Below, one piece after another: positions 52,801-60,841 of a stretch of DNA of 64,000 nt. Source of the DNA: RGIG5579 sp045541915. GTDB taxonomy: Bacteria > Bacillota > Clostridia > Oscillospirales > SIG627. The stretch lies in NCBI GenBank assembly GCA_045541915.1, contig JAZQJZ010000014.1, positions 1-64,000 on the forward strand, written 5' to 3'. Under the pieces are notes generated by a model that did not search any database, was not told the DNA's origin, and saw only the letters and a list, made by a program, of their open reading frames with translations. Made by a program: the position numbers and the translations under genes. Position 1 is the first letter of the stretch; each line of letters opens with the position of its first letter.

Positions 52801-53755
52801 CAACATTTTTTTGACTGAAAATCAAGGATGTGATTACAACACAGGTTTTTTGCTCTTTCGTCACCCGGTCGATTTTCATCGCCGGAAGGATGTGGCATTT
52901 CGATGTGTGTGAGTAAATAAAGTCAACAACATCTCTGATAAAAAAATAAAGAGGGATCGAAACAAGAACAGAAAGCAATAAAGAAGAAAAACCGACATAG
53001 AAATCGATCAACAGAATAAAAAACAAAAGTAGTATCGGGAGAAAAGACCACATTCCTTTGCCGCTCTTTTGGATCAATTGACCGAAGTGAATCTTTTTTT
53101 GTTTTGCTTCTGCTAAAAGTTGTTGACACAGCTTTTCTGCGGAAACTCTCTTTTTCCTTGCCATTCGATCAATACGATATTTATATAAACGCTGTGACTC
53201 TTTCGTCATATTCTGATAGATGCCGCTTGCGTCATAACGCAAAATTTTTTCTATCGGAGATAATCCGTTTAAAATAGAGTAAAAATCCAGATTTGAAGTT
53301 TTATGAAAAATGGTAAAAAGACGCGGGAGGTCATCGCAGTTTCCGACAGCATTCTGTTTGATTAATCGAGTCAATTGACAAAAGAAAACAAAAGGAAGCT
53401 GAAACAATTCTTTTTCTGAAAGAGAGAATTGATTTGTTATATTTTCAAAAAAAGCAATTAAATCCTCGCGTCCACCGACAAATTCTCTCTCCATCAAAAA
53501 CTGATTTAAATAAATCGGAATTTCTGCCGGAATTTGAACGTTTCTCAGGTGGATTCCGAGTAAAAATTCTGAAAAATAATCAATGTTCTCTCGAAGCCAT
53601 TTTACGCCTTCTTGATCATTATTTATAGCAGCACTGATTTTTCTGATCTCCATCAAGTCTCGTTTCATATCGCTTTTTATCCTGGCTAATGTGATCGTTT
53701 GTCCAGACACCCCGTTTGAAGGATCAAAGATTGATTTCATTTTTTCCATATTCAT
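46826..53755 (-). CDS. cyclic beta-glucan synthase-like protein (GT84-glycoamylase-GH94)
   Basis: A 2309-residue membrane enzyme of the NdvB/ChvB/Cgs family. Order: a soluble N-terminal region (1-230), two helices (about 236-275), a GT84-type glycosyltransferase with TLDGDTRPS near residue 438, several helices (about 640-790), a glycoamylase-like domain (SPTNIGLYLASL near 832), then beta-sandwich and GH94 phosphorylase domains with the catalytic Asp in GTGDWNDGMN near residue 2060. Such enzymes make, cyclise and trim beta-1,2-glucans. Proteobacterial versions are about 2800-2900 residues, so this one is shorter. ATG at 53755 follows AGGTGATTT. It appears monocistronic. Confidence 0.85.
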   Translation of the reverse strand: MNMEKMKSIFDPSNGVSGQTITLARIKSDMKRDLMEIRKISAAINNDQEGVKWLRENIDYFSEFLLGIHLRNVQIPAEIPIYLNQFLMEREFVGGREDLIAFFENITNQFSLSEKELFQLPFVFFCQLTRLIKQNAVGNCDDLPRLFTIFHKTSNLDFYSILNGLSPIEKILRYDASGIYQNMTKESQRLYKYRIDRMARKKRVSAEKLCQQLLAEAKQKKIHFGQLIQKSGKGMWSFLPILLLFFILLIDFYVGFSSLLLSVLVSIPLYFFIRDVVDFIYSHTSKCHILPAMKIDRVTKEQKTCVVITSLIFSQKNVDELFEKLYQYSVNSHREGDEIYFGLLCDLKESRKQTEKNDADLIEYLKIKTEELNKRNHIFFSVVRKRVFHESENQFVGWERKRGAIEEMVSYLVDGKWNNSQIFGIKNKILGSKYLITLDGDTRPSIGQIKRLIGIAEHPLHRPVIRGRNGRRIVVSGYGILQPKICTSLLERITTPFGKIFANGSGNSPYASASYDWMQNFFSEGNFCGKGLICVEAYHKVITSRFPDQRILSHDMPEGALLRCGLVTSESFSDSNPQTYLSHYKRLHRWIRGDIQNLFLLSELSRFRKWFLIENILRYFLPISELLFLVVSCFYGRIHGVVSALLVLLFCCKDLMITLTELFITGNTEHFARHFSTKMRNLVLNGVYRFLLTLSSIVFEAYYFSDAIVRSIFRMLVTKKKLLEWQVYSPFSSGKGSLLFFSPAAALSFLLLFFSNNLLTTLILLFNGCFGFMAYFVSRPYKVERTVSSQNDEKLRKIAIEEYNFFQKCVTEKTNYLPPDNIQFDPIEKIAMRTSPTNIGLYLASLIAAYDLSIISIKEAVRRLKNAIEAIQKLRRFHGHLYNWYDLSTLEVIGEEFVSTVDSGNYVACLIVVLKALEDIIEKDSSIKQIVDFLKNEIENTDFRVLFDPEKLLFRVGVFPQDEKRQTSHYDLYMSEARTTSYLAIALGKIPYQHWGSLDRRLLSFQGRVGVGSWTGTAFEYFMPTLFLPVIENSLDDESLSFALFCQKNFSAYSSPKQKVFGISESGYSATDAQDNYQYFAFGVPYLSVKGTESTHKVISPYSSFLMLERQDPSVLKNLELLADLGMVGPFGYYEACEFNSNFIGDFSIVASYMAHHKGMTMLSLANALCDDIMQKRFLSYGDFFAKKELLAERFPIEGKVLKKKKERFPRTHKTLAAIDKEKLLSDSEARWKLFTDGKISLVVSSDGSNRVIYYGRELFDYKKGGIHLVLWLGEEKVTLDGRDGWEKSVVFGASYIEYHLRSEKKSILVRFELIPGEKVLLLRTEIQGFRGECLLDFEFDVILQNETEYRSHPAFQALSLEATLANQHFFVTRRSNEKEKEMNLHFLSTDSFEISLENKANAKQYSKRMMLSPTVKLKIPLNSSGNVKNALIIGPSVSKTPPKKSFLDGALYPINEITVRAAENARRIENICFYDKETRALEQDLLQTFFSEQKFYLYSKTHSKERNFLWQYGISGDFPMVLVDLSFADTLMLQKAEQSIRVLKKLILSGMKADLVIVHTSSGEYFDPLRDSLTQMVIRNQSEFLLGKHPGIHFVALSNEEDIKWLILASKISFHQRKELATDVPSREFSVLTKKYTNHDPNAPVVISEQKEIIINKEAFSPNVPFSQVVSNRICGFVCNQNSLGFTWYRNAGLGRITKWDNLPEETDGEKIYLQFQGRHYDLLQIADQVTYRRHFAIYLGKINDNRYQVIVTASEHLCGKIIYVSLPKELLNSSQLIFSAIPALGAMPKNNVLIRRGKQNEIIFMPTVFGDYDTMGYFVAKGSHCDIFHVKERLCFSYQAKEENLCFLGGFHSDLHLAHILKQIEQRPLEEILEEEKKFSDQFVLNELDSKKHWIRYQVTHARFFGRSGLYQSSGAYGFRDQLQDSLSLMRVAPGYTKRQIIRAASHQFEEGDVQHWWHTVRKVARGDPGIRSKCSDDYLWLLFVTAEYIEATGDRQILNCNAPFLKGSELGAEKDEEYYVPQIGKPEPLLVHLERAANLLIDRGLGKSHLPFIGTGDWNDGMNAVTGESTWLGFFGAICLKKCLPWLHHNVQKRANEFLITLNAGLKKAFNGCWFIRAVRENGVVLGNDISLESECSIDLITQAFSAFYELEFWGSEFSLPEESVKKSLLAAYEILFDPQSRTTKLFTKPFVNTDPSPGYIQRYCAGARENGGQYTHAAVWFALALLQYGRKTNDPDLIDKGKAIAKSLDPFINVDQKNYVKYQCEPYVLCGDIYTSDGLKGHGGWSWYTGSASWYLKLLDELEKF

Positions 53756-53838
53756 TAAATCACCTGCTGACTTTTTTCGTATATTTTGCGCGAATATAAA
53801 AATTCATATTCAATTTCTTGGTAAATAACAGATTTCTC

Positions 53839-53867
53839 TTGCTTTTTTTCCAAATTTAAAGTATAAT
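53839..53867 (+). promoter_or_regulatory. valS promoter
   Basis: TTGCTT (53839-53844), a 17-nt spacer and TATAAT (53862-53867). The leader is about 40 nt, too short for a T-box. Confidence 0.75.
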
Positions 53868-53913
53868 AAACTGATTATTTTGAACATTAAGTTTCAAGGA
53901 TTTGAGGTTTGAT

Positions 53914-56541
53914 ATGGCAGAATTATTGGAAAAGAATTATAATCCAAAAAGTTTTGAAGATCGCATTTATCAGGAATGGTGTGAAAAAGGCTATTTTACA
54001 CCCGACACCTCCAGTGACGCACCTTCATACACCATTGTAATCCCCCCGCCCAACATCACCGGTCAATTGCACATGGGCCATGCTCTTGACAACACCCTTC
54101 AGGACATTCTGATCCGTTATAAGAGAATGCGCGGCTATTGCACCCTGTGGCTTCCAGGAACGGATCATGCTTCCATTGCTACGGAAGCAAAAATCGTAGA
54201 AGCAATGAGAAAAGAAGGCATCACCAAAGATGATATTGGAAGAGATGGCTTTTTGGAGCGCGCCTGGAAGTGGAAGGAGCAGTACGGCGGACGTATCATT
54301 TCCCAGTTGAAAAAGCTCGGCTCATCTTGCGACTGGTCTCGTGAGAGATTCACCTTAGATGAGGGTTGCTCTAAGGCTGTTAAGGAAGTATTTGTTCGTT
54401 TGTACGAAAAAGGTCTCATCTATCGAGGCGAAAGAATTATTAATTGGTGCCCACACTGCCTGACCTCCATTTCTGATGCTGAGGTTGAATACGAGGATCA
54501 GGCCGGTCATTTTTGGCACCTTCGCTATCCCCTTAAGGATGGAAGCGGCTATCTTGAGCTTGCTACAACGCGTCCCGAGACTCTTTTGGGCGATACTGCT
54601 GTAGCAGTGAACCCCAATGACGAGCGTTATCGCCATTTGGTTGGAAAGACCCTAATTCTTCCCTTGGTTGGCCGTGAGATCCCGGTGGTAGCAGATGATT
54701 ATGTGGAAATGGACTTTGGAACCGGTGTGGTGAAAATTACTCCTGCACACGATCCCAATGACTTTGAGGTTGGTAAGCGTCATTCATTGCCTATTATTAA
54801 CTGCATGACCGACGATGCTAAAATTACCGACGACTATCCAAAGTATGCCGGTCTTGATCGCTTTGAGGCAAGAAAAGCCATCGTTGCTGATCTGGAAAAA
54901 GAAGGATTTTTAATCAAAACCGAGGACTACAGCCACAACGTTGGAACTTGCTACCGTTGCGGCACCACAGTGGAGCCCCGCGTTTCCATGCAGTGGTTTG
55001 TAAAAATGGAGCCTCTTGCAAAGCCTGCCATTGAAGCAGTTGAAAGCGGTGATATCCGTTTTGTTCCCGATCGTTTCAGCAAGAATTATTTCCACTGGAT
55101 GCGCAACATCCGTGACTGGTGTATTTCAAGACAGCTTTGGTGGGGTCACCGTATTCCGGCATTCTTCTGTGACGATTGCGGTGAAATGGTAGTAACCAAG
55201 GACGACAGTGCCATTTGCCCGAAGTGCGGTAAAAAAATGCGCCAGGATCCTGACACACTTGACACCTGGTTCTCCTCCGCGCTTTGGCCCTTTTCCACTT
55301 TGGGCTGGCCTGATGAAACCGAAGATTTAAAGCGTTTTTATCCTACCAACACCCTAGTTACCGGTTATGACATCATCACCTTCTGGGTTTCCAGAATGAT
55401 TTTCTCCGGTCTTGATTACATGGGTGAAAAACCCTTTAGCGATGTTTTGATTCACGGTCTTGTTCGCGATGCGCAAGGCAGAAAAATGTCAAAATCTCTT
55501 GGTAACGGCATTGATCCTCTCGAAATCATTGATTCTTACGGTGCTGACGCACTTCGCTTTGCCCTTGCCAGCAATAACTCTCCCGGAAACGATATGCGGT
55601 TTTCCGATGAACGAATTGAATCTGCTCGTAATTTTGCCAATAAGCTTTGGAATGCAGCAAGATTTATTTTGATGAACCTTGATATCGACTCGGTGCAAAA
55701 GCCTACTGATGTTGATGGACTTGCCATCGAAGATAAATGGATCCTTTCCAAATTCAATCGCCTTGTCTCTGAGGTCAGCGAAAACATTGACAAGTACGAG
55801 CTCGGCGTTGCGCTTGCTAAGCTTTATGACTTTATTTGGGATGTTTTCTGCGATTGGTATATTGAGCTTGTTAAACCTCGCCTGCTGGATCCCGAGTGCA
55901 AGACCCGCCTTGCTGCGCAAAACACTTTGGCCTTTGTCTTTTCTTCAACCATGCAGCTCCTCCACCCCTTTATGCCTTTCATTACCGAGGAGATTTGGCA
56001 GAAATTCCCCCACGAGGGTGATAGCATAATGATTTCTGCTTGGCCAACTGTTTCTGCAGAGTATGCGTTCTCCGATGAAGAAGATGCAATGAAGCGAATT
56101 ATTGATGTGATCACTGCAATTCGCAATCGCAGAAGCGAGATGAATGTACCGGCTTCCCGCAAGGTTCCGCTTTATATACAAACTGCCTATCGAGGCGATT
56201 TTGAGGCAAGTTCGGCATTTTTGATTCGCCTTGCCAGTGCCAGCAGTATCCACTTTGAAAAGGATTACGATCCGGAAAACTGCGTCTCCATTGTGACGGA
56301 TTCTGCATCTGTTTTCATTCCTTTGTTTGAGCTTCTTGACGTTGAAAAAGAAAAAGAACGCCTCGCCGGAGAGAAGGAGAAGGTTTTGATGGAAATCGAG
56401 CGAATTCAGAAAAAACTTTCCAACGAACAATTCGTCAGCAAGGCACCCGAAAAGGTTGTTGCTGCGGAAAGAGAAAAACTGAAAGCATACGAGGCAACTT
56501 TGGCCGGCGTGGAAGAATCTCTGAGAACTTTGAATAAGTAA
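53914..56541 (+). CDS. valS: valyl-tRNA synthetase
   Basis: An 875-residue class I synthetase. PPPNITGQLHMGHAL (HIGH) lies near residue 50 and KMSKSLGNGIDPL near residue 524, with the editing domain (TTRPETLLGDTAVAV) between them. The C-terminal coiled coil (about 800-875, ELLDVEKEKERLAGEKEKV) is the tRNA-binding arm typical of ValRS. ATG at 53914 has GAGG upstream and is preferred over TTG at 53902. Confidence 0.96.
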   Translation: MAELLEKNYNPKSFEDRIYQEWCEKGYFTPDTSSDAPSYTIVIPPPNITGQLHMGHALDNTLQDILIRYKRMRGYCTLWLPGTDHASIATEAKIVEAMRKEGITKDDIGRDGFLERAWKWKEQYGGRIISQLKKLGSSCDWSRERFTLDEGCSKAVKEVFVRLYEKGLIYRGERIINWCPHCLTSISDAEVEYEDQAGHFWHLRYPLKDGSGYLELATTRPETLLGDTAVAVNPNDERYRHLVGKTLILPLVGREIPVVADDYVEMDFGTGVVKITPAHDPNDFEVGKRHSLPIINCMTDDAKITDDYPKYAGLDRFEARKAIVADLEKEGFLIKTEDYSHNVGTCYRCGTTVEPRVSMQWFVKMEPLAKPAIEAVESGDIRFVPDRFSKNYFHWMRNIRDWCISRQLWWGHRIPAFFCDDCGEMVVTKDDSAICPKCGKKMRQDPDTLDTWFSSALWPFSTLGWPDETEDLKRFYPTNTLVTGYDIITFWVSRMIFSGLDYMGEKPFSDVLIHGLVRDAQGRKMSKSLGNGIDPLEIIDSYGADALRFALASNNSPGNDMRFSDERIESARNFANKLWNAARFILMNLDIDSVQKPTDVDGLAIEDKWILSKFNRLVSEVSENIDKYELGVALAKLYDFIWDVFCDWYIELVKPRLLDPECKTRLAAQNTLAFVFSSTMQLLHPFMPFITEEIWQKFPHEGDSIMISAWPTVSAEYAFSDEEDAMKRIIDVITAIRNRRSEMNVPASRKVPLYIQTAYRGDFEASSAFLIRLASASSIHFEKDYDPENCVSIVTDSASVFIPLFELLDVEKEKERLAGEKEKVLMEIERIQKKLSNEQFVSKAPEKVVAAEREKLKAYEATLAGVEESLRTLNK

Positions 56542-56546
56542 AAACA

Positions 56547-56575
56547 AAAAAACCTCCCAAATGGGAGGTTTTTTG
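56547..56575. terminator. bidirectional terminator after valS
   Basis: AAAAAACCTCCC/GGGAGGTTTTTT with loop AAAT. Confidence 0.92.
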
Positions 56576-56586
56576 TTTCATTTATA

Positions 56587-57072
56587 TTATTTTTTCACCA
56601 TAATACAAACAGCGTGTGAAGAAATTCCCTCTTCCGCTCCTGTGAACCCAAGTTTTTCTTCGGTCGTTGCTTTGATATTGATACGGTCAATTGAAATAGA
56701 GAGAACCTCTGCAATTTTTTCACGCATTTTAGGGATATGGGCTGCAAGCTTTGGCTTTTGAGCTACCACAATGGAATCGATGTTTGAAACGATAAAGCCT
56801 TGCTTTTCACAAATCGATCGTGTTTGCTTCAAAATAAATTCACCGCTAACACCGGAATAAGCGGGATCGTGATCCGGAAAATGCTTGCCGATATCGCAAA
56901 GTCCACAAGCTCCAAGCATAGAATCTGCAATGGCATGACAAAGAACATCTGCGTCGGAATGACCCAATAACCCCATGGAATGAGGGACTTTTACACAGCC
57001 CAAATATAGATCTCTTCCCTCCACCAAACGGTGAACATCGTAACCGTTTCCAATTCTAAAATCAAAATTCAA
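56587..57072 (-). CDS. ispF: 2-C-methyl-D-erythritol 2,4-cyclodiphosphate synthase
   Basis: A 161-residue enzyme of the MEP isoprenoid pathway. Zinc ligands are in GYDVHRL and LLGHSDADVLCHA, with the family motif ATTEEKLGFTG near the C-terminus. It starts with TTG at 57072 behind AAAGGAGAG, inside the end of ispD, so the two are coupled. Confidence 0.96.
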   Translation of the reverse strand: MNFDFRIGNGYDVHRLVEGRDLYLGCVKVPHSMGLLGHSDADVLCHAIADSMLGACGLCDIGKHFPDHDPAYSGVSGEFILKQTRSICEKQGFIVSNIDSIVVAQKPKLAAHIPKMREKIAEVLSISIDRINIKATTEEKLGFTGAEEGISSHAVCIMVKK

Positions 57073-57829
57073 GTTCTCTCTCCTTTAAAACACACTCTAA
57101 AAGCTGAACGTCATCGCTAGTTGTCATTTTGAAATTGGGAGCTGACAATTCACATAGCTTAATTGGAAAACCGGCGTTTTCAGCAAGAGCGCAATCATCG
57201 GTAGCTTGTATGTTTTTCTTCTTAGCCATCGCAAGCGAAGCGCGATACAGATCGCATTTAAAAACCTGTGGTGTTTGCACGGTATAAAGATCCTCTCTGG
57301 GAACTGTTTCAAGAATCAGAGCGTTTTCTTTTGAGCGCTTAACGGTATCTGTCATTTTCTTCGCAGCACAAGAGGCTCCCCAGCGCTTTGCATTTTCAAG
57401 CAGAAGCGTGATGTGATCAGGTAAAATAAGAGGACGTGCGGCGTCATGGATCGCAACCAGATCTATATTTTTTGAAACAGCAAAAAAACCATTTGCAACC
57501 GATTCCATTCGGCTGGCGCCGCCAACGACAATATCCTTCAGCTTTGTAATGCCGGCTTCGATGCAAAGAGTGCGAATCGTTTCGACTTCATCTTCCTTTG
57601 CGGTGATAATAATTTCGTCAATATCAAAGCAATTCTGAAAAGAAAGTAAAGAATACAAAATACAAGGCTTTCCATTCAGCGGAAGGAGTTGTTTGGAAAC
57701 ACCGCCCATTCGAACGCCACTTCCAGCGGCTGTAACAATGGCGCTGGCACGAATTTTCGCTTTGTTATGGGGAAAAATTTGATTCAAATGATTCATAAAT
57801 TTTACCGCACCAATCTCGAACTTTGTCAT
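57062..57829 (-). CDS. ispD: 2-C-methyl-D-erythritol 4-phosphate cytidylyltransferase
   Basis: A 255-residue cytidylyltransferase with the nucleotide loop AIVTAAGSGVRMGG and the downstream HDAARPLI and VQTPQVF blocks. About 25 extra residues precede the usual start; ATG at 57829 has GGGAGGG 4 nt upstream and ATG at 57796 is an alternative. Encoded with ispF as a two-gene operon. Confidence 0.95.
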   Translation of the reverse strand: MTKFEIGAVKFMNHLNQIFPHNKAKIRASAIVTAAGSGVRMGGVSKQLLPLNGKPCILYSLLSFQNCFDIDEIIITAKEDEVETIRTLCIEAGITKLKDIVVGGASRMESVANGFFAVSKNIDLVAIHDAARPLILPDHITLLLENAKRWGASCAAKKMTDTVKRSKENALILETVPREDLYTVQTPQVFKCDLYRASLAMAKKKNIQATDDCALAENAGFPIKLCELSAPNFKMTTSDDVQLLECVLKERELEF

Positions 57830-57855
57830 CTTTCCCTCCCAATGTATTTTTCTTT

Positions 57856-57902
57856 ATTATAATACGCTATTTCTTGACTTTCAAGCCTTCATTTGATAAA
57901 AT
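57856..57902. promoter_or_regulatory. overlapping divergent promoters of ispDF and the solute-binding gene
   Basis: Minus: TTGAAA (57879-57884), 17-nt spacer, TATAAT (57856-57861). Plus: TTGACT (57874-57879), 17-nt spacer, TAAAAT (57897-57902). The two -35 boxes overlap by one base, so the promoters probably compete. Confidence 0.75.
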
Positions 57903-57922
57903 ACAAAAGAAAGTGGTGAGTT

Positions 57923-59341
57923 ATGAAAAAATTATTTCGAATTACAATTGTTATTCTTCTCCTTCTATCCGTTTGCTTTTCTTCTTCCTGTGCCAAAGCA
58001 CCGGTTGTGCAACCACAAGAGCAAACCAAAGAAAAGAATGAAGCAGCGATCACGGAAGTTAACGAATTTGATCAAAGAATCCTTGATTTGCCTGACAAGG
58101 ATTACGGTGGGGCAAAGTTCCGCATTGCTACAGACACAACCTCCCTTTTAACATCCATAGGAACCACCAGTGTTGTTGGAAAACAACTCTATTTGAGAAA
58201 CAGAGCGATTGAGGAGAAGTATAACGTAAAACTAACCTTAACCGAGGAAAGCGGCCTTCCTACCATTACAGAAAGAATCCGAACGGAAGCACTTGCCGGT
58301 ACCGATTTTTGCGATTTGATTGTATTGGAGCTTCCGCAGTTTCAAACGCTGGCTGCCGCCGACCTTTTAGTCAATGTTCGCACTGTTCCTTATCTTGATT
58401 TTGATTCTGCCGGTTACCATTTTAATTCACTGGAATCAACAACCATCGGAAGTATTTCCTACGGATTTTCCGGAGATGCAATCTTTAAACCGGAAGATTT
58501 GTTTGCGGTTTTCTTTAACAAAACGCTTCTTTCGATGACAAAACTACCCGATCTTTATCAAATGGTGGAAGAAAATCAATGGGATTTTGATAATTTTCTG
58601 CTTTATGCGGAGGAGGTCTATTCCCTCGGCCGTGTGAATGGAAATCGGGTTTCCGGATTTGCTTCCACGGAGAACACCGAAAATCTCATTAAGGTTTTTT
58701 GGGCAGCTAGTGGACAGAGTTTTTTGAATAATGATTACGGTTTAAGGCCAAGTTTAATCTACGACAATGAAACCACCACGGGTTTTATCAAGAGTTTGCA
58801 AAGTATTCTATATGATTCTGTCGCCTATTTTGAAGATTCATCCCAGGCTTTTTCTCAGTTTTCATCCGGATCCCTGATGTTTTTGATCGCGCCTATATGT
58901 ACCGCTGAAAAACTTACCTCTTCCGGTGTGGATTACGGAATTGTTCCTCTACCGAAGCAAGACATCAATCAATCAAGGTTTTATTCCTATCAAAAAAGTA
59001 GTTTTTGCTTTGCGGGATTCACAAAGGGAACCGCTGATTTTATTAAATCCGGACTGATAACAAACGCGCTTTTTTGCGCTTCAGTCGAGCTATCGCAGTC
59101 ACTTTGCACAACGACCTATGCTAATTTGTATTTAGGCTCGCGAGAAGATGTTTTGATGCTTCAAAAGGTTTTTGAATCGCCATATTATGATGCAGCGGAG
59201 TTTTTCAACCAAATGGATTCTTCCTTTTCTGCAGCAACGCACACGCTGATTTACCGCGTGATCTCTTCAGAAGGTCAGTTTCAATCTCTTTTTTTGCAAT
59301 ACAAAAAGATGCTGAATAAGTATCTGGATAAAATTTTTTAA
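57923..59341 (+). CDS. extracellular solute-binding lipoprotein
   Basis: A 472-residue protein with a lipoprotein signal (MKKLFRITIVILLLLS then lipobox SSSC) and a fold like family 1 solute-binding proteins: IEEKYNVKLTL, GTDFCDLIVLELPQF and a C-terminal helical part. It would bind a ligand, perhaps a sugar, outside the cell. No permease or ATPase gene is nearby, so it is an orphan binding protein or a sensor partner. ATG at 57923 follows AAGTGGTGAG. Confidence 0.8.
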   Translation: MKKLFRITIVILLLLSVCFSSSCAKAPVVQPQEQTKEKNEAAITEVNEFDQRILDLPDKDYGGAKFRIATDTTSLLTSIGTTSVVGKQLYLRNRAIEEKYNVKLTLTEESGLPTITERIRTEALAGTDFCDLIVLELPQFQTLAAADLLVNVRTVPYLDFDSAGYHFNSLESTTIGSISYGFSGDAIFKPEDLFAVFFNKTLLSMTKLPDLYQMVEENQWDFDNFLLYAEEVYSLGRVNGNRVSGFASTENTENLIKVFWAASGQSFLNNDYGLRPSLIYDNETTTGFIKSLQSILYDSVAYFEDSSQAFSQFSSGSLMFLIAPICTAEKLTSSGVDYGIVPLPKQDINQSRFYSYQKSSFCFAGFTKGTADFIKSGLITNALFCASVELSQSLCTTTYANLYLGSREDVLMLQKVFESPYYDAAEFFNQMDSSFSAATHTLIYRVISSEGQFQSLFLQYKKMLNKYLDKIF

Positions 59342-59359
59342 AAATAGAAGGGTGAAAAT

Positions 59360-59461
59360 ATGAAAAAAGAATTTAAGATATGGTTCGTTCGCTTTTTAGC
59401 TGTTGTTCTGGCAGTGCTTTTTGTTTTGGCACTTTTCATTCAACCTTTGTTGTCGGCTTAA
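59360..59461 (+). CDS. 33-residue single-helix membrane peptide
   Basis: ATG at 59360 has AAGGGTG 6 nt upstream. The peptide has a basic start (MKKEFKIWFVRF), one hydrophobic helix (LAVVLAVLFVLALFI) and ends just before a terminator. It sits 18 nt after the solute-binding gene and is followed by that operon's terminator, so it is probably expressed. Its function is unknown. Confidence 0.55.
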   Translation: MKKEFKIWFVRFLAVVLAVLFVLALFIQPLLSA

Positions 59462-59465
59462 TTAC

Positions 59466-59498
59466 AAAAAAGCCATCCGGAAAGGATGGCTTTTTTTA
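59466..59498. terminator. bidirectional terminator
   Basis: AAAAAAGCCATCC/GGATGGCTTTTTT with loop GGAAA or similar, between the solute-binding operon and birA. Confidence 0.9.
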
Positions 59499-60224
59499 TA
59501 TTGTCATATAGCCAGAGGTAAAATAATGAAGTTGATTGTTTGATTCAACAACCAAAGAAAAATCATCGCCGATTCCAACACATGTTCCCTCAAACGGTTT
59601 GGAGTCTACTTCAATCGTAATTCTTTTGTTGATATGGATGCATCTTGAGCGGTATTCTGCCAGCACCTGCTCATGAGCCTCAAGAAACACATTCATTAAA
59701 TGACGTTGAATAGAAACAATCAGGCGTTCATAGCAATCAATTTCACAATCTTCCGTCAAATAACCAAATCGATCCTTGATTTCATCCGGAATGTGGGAGG
59801 GTTTTTGAATGTTAACACCGATTCCGATCAAAAATTGATCTCCGATTTTTTGACATAATATCCCGGAAATTTTTCGATTTCGTAAATAGATGTCATTCAC
59901 CCATTTCAGCTGCGTTGAAGTACCGAAAACACTATCAATGGAACGGGCTACCGCCAAAGCTACTCTCGGTGTCAGATCAGGCACTCTTACATCGTTTTCA
60001 TGAAAAGAAAAGGTAATATAAAGCCCAGTTTGCTCCGGCGAATAAAAATGCTTTCCCAATCTTCCCTGACCATTGGTTTGGCTTCTGGCAATGACAAGAG
60101 CCGGGATCTCTAAAGAATCCAAAAGCAAGCGCTTCAAATAAAGATTGGTAGAATCTAGCAAATCAAAATAATGAATGGAAATTCTAAGCGAATTAGATAA
60201 ACGTTTTATATCAAGCATTTTCAT
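59496..60224 (-). CDS. birA: biotin-protein ligase (no DNA-binding domain)
   Basis: A 242-residue ligase attaching biotin to carriers such as the decarboxylase subunit at 17772. Recognised by TNLYLKRLL, the biotinyl-AMP loop GQGRLGKHFYSP, KWVNDIYL and GIGVNI. The N-terminal helix-turn-helix of repressor-type BirA is missing, so it is catalytic only. It overlaps the preceding gene by 4 nt (ATGA). Confidence 0.92.
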   Translation of the reverse strand: MKMLDIKRLSNSLRISIHYFDLLDSTNLYLKRLLLDSLEIPALVIARSQTNGQGRLGKHFYSPEQTGLYITFSFHENDVRVPDLTPRVALAVARSIDSVFGTSTQLKWVNDIYLRNRKISGILCQKIGDQFLIGIGVNIQKPSHIPDEIKDRFGYLTEDCEIDCYERLIVSIQRHLMNVFLEAHEQVLAEYRSRCIHINKRITIEVDSKPFEGTCVGIGDDFSLVVESNNQLHYFTSGYMTI

Positions 60225-60832
60225 TTCTCAAATTCAACTTCAAGAATACGGTAAATTCGATATTCATTGTCAATCTTAATTAATTGATAAATTTGAGGCA
60301 CGGCAGAATTGGAATCAATACCGCGACGAAATGTGCCGTTATTTTTGAAAATCTTGTATCGAACATAAAAGTTTAAAAGAGTAACATCTTTTCCATCCAC
60401 ATTTTCCTTGGAGGAAGAATGGGCACTCACATAGGGCTCGTAAAGCATTTGCATAGTAAATTTTGGATCTTCATCAAAGAACCCGTCCACAAAATAGGAG
60501 GTATATTCCTCATATTTCCCGTTTATGATAGCATCAAAATATCGAAGGAAAAACTTGCATTCGTCTGTTGCTTCTTCAAAATCATCTTTTAGACTGAAAA
60601 TTTGCTCGACACCGTTTGCACCGTACATTAAATCACGCCGAAAACTCATATACGCTGCATTTTCAAAAATATTTTCATCATAATCTACCGGGTAATAAAA
60701 AATACCGGTATTGGATTTTGAATTGTCGAGGCAATGCAGAATATAAACAGTGACACTTGCAACAAGCACCAAAGCCAGTACGCAGGACAAAATTAAAATC
60801 ACAGTCTTTTTTTTAAAAACGTCCGTTTTCAT
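60221..60832 (-). CDS. membrane-anchored protein, unknown
   Basis: A 203-residue protein with one N-terminal helix (about 10-33) followed by an exported domain of about 170 residues, alpha/beta with a conserved end (QLIKIDNEYRIYRILEVEFE) reminiscent of NTF2-like domains. No family recognised. Coupled to birA and 9 nt after the next gene upstream. Confidence 0.65.
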   Translation of the reverse strand: MKTDVFKKKTVILILSCVLALVLVASVTVYILHCLDNSKSNTGIFYYPVDYDENIFENAAYMSFRRDLMYGANGVEQIFSLKDDFEEATDECKFFLRYFDAIINGKYEEYTSYFVDGFFDEDPKFTMQMLYEPYVSAHSSSKENVDGKDVTLLNFYVRYKIFKNNGTFRRGIDSNSAVPQIYQLIKIDNEYRIYRILEVEFEK

Positions 60833-60841
60833 ATTTCTCCT

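Noticed and set aside
53762..53913. T-box leader expected upstream of valS
   Set aside because: The promoter is only about 40 nt from the start codon and no T-box motif or terminator lies in between.
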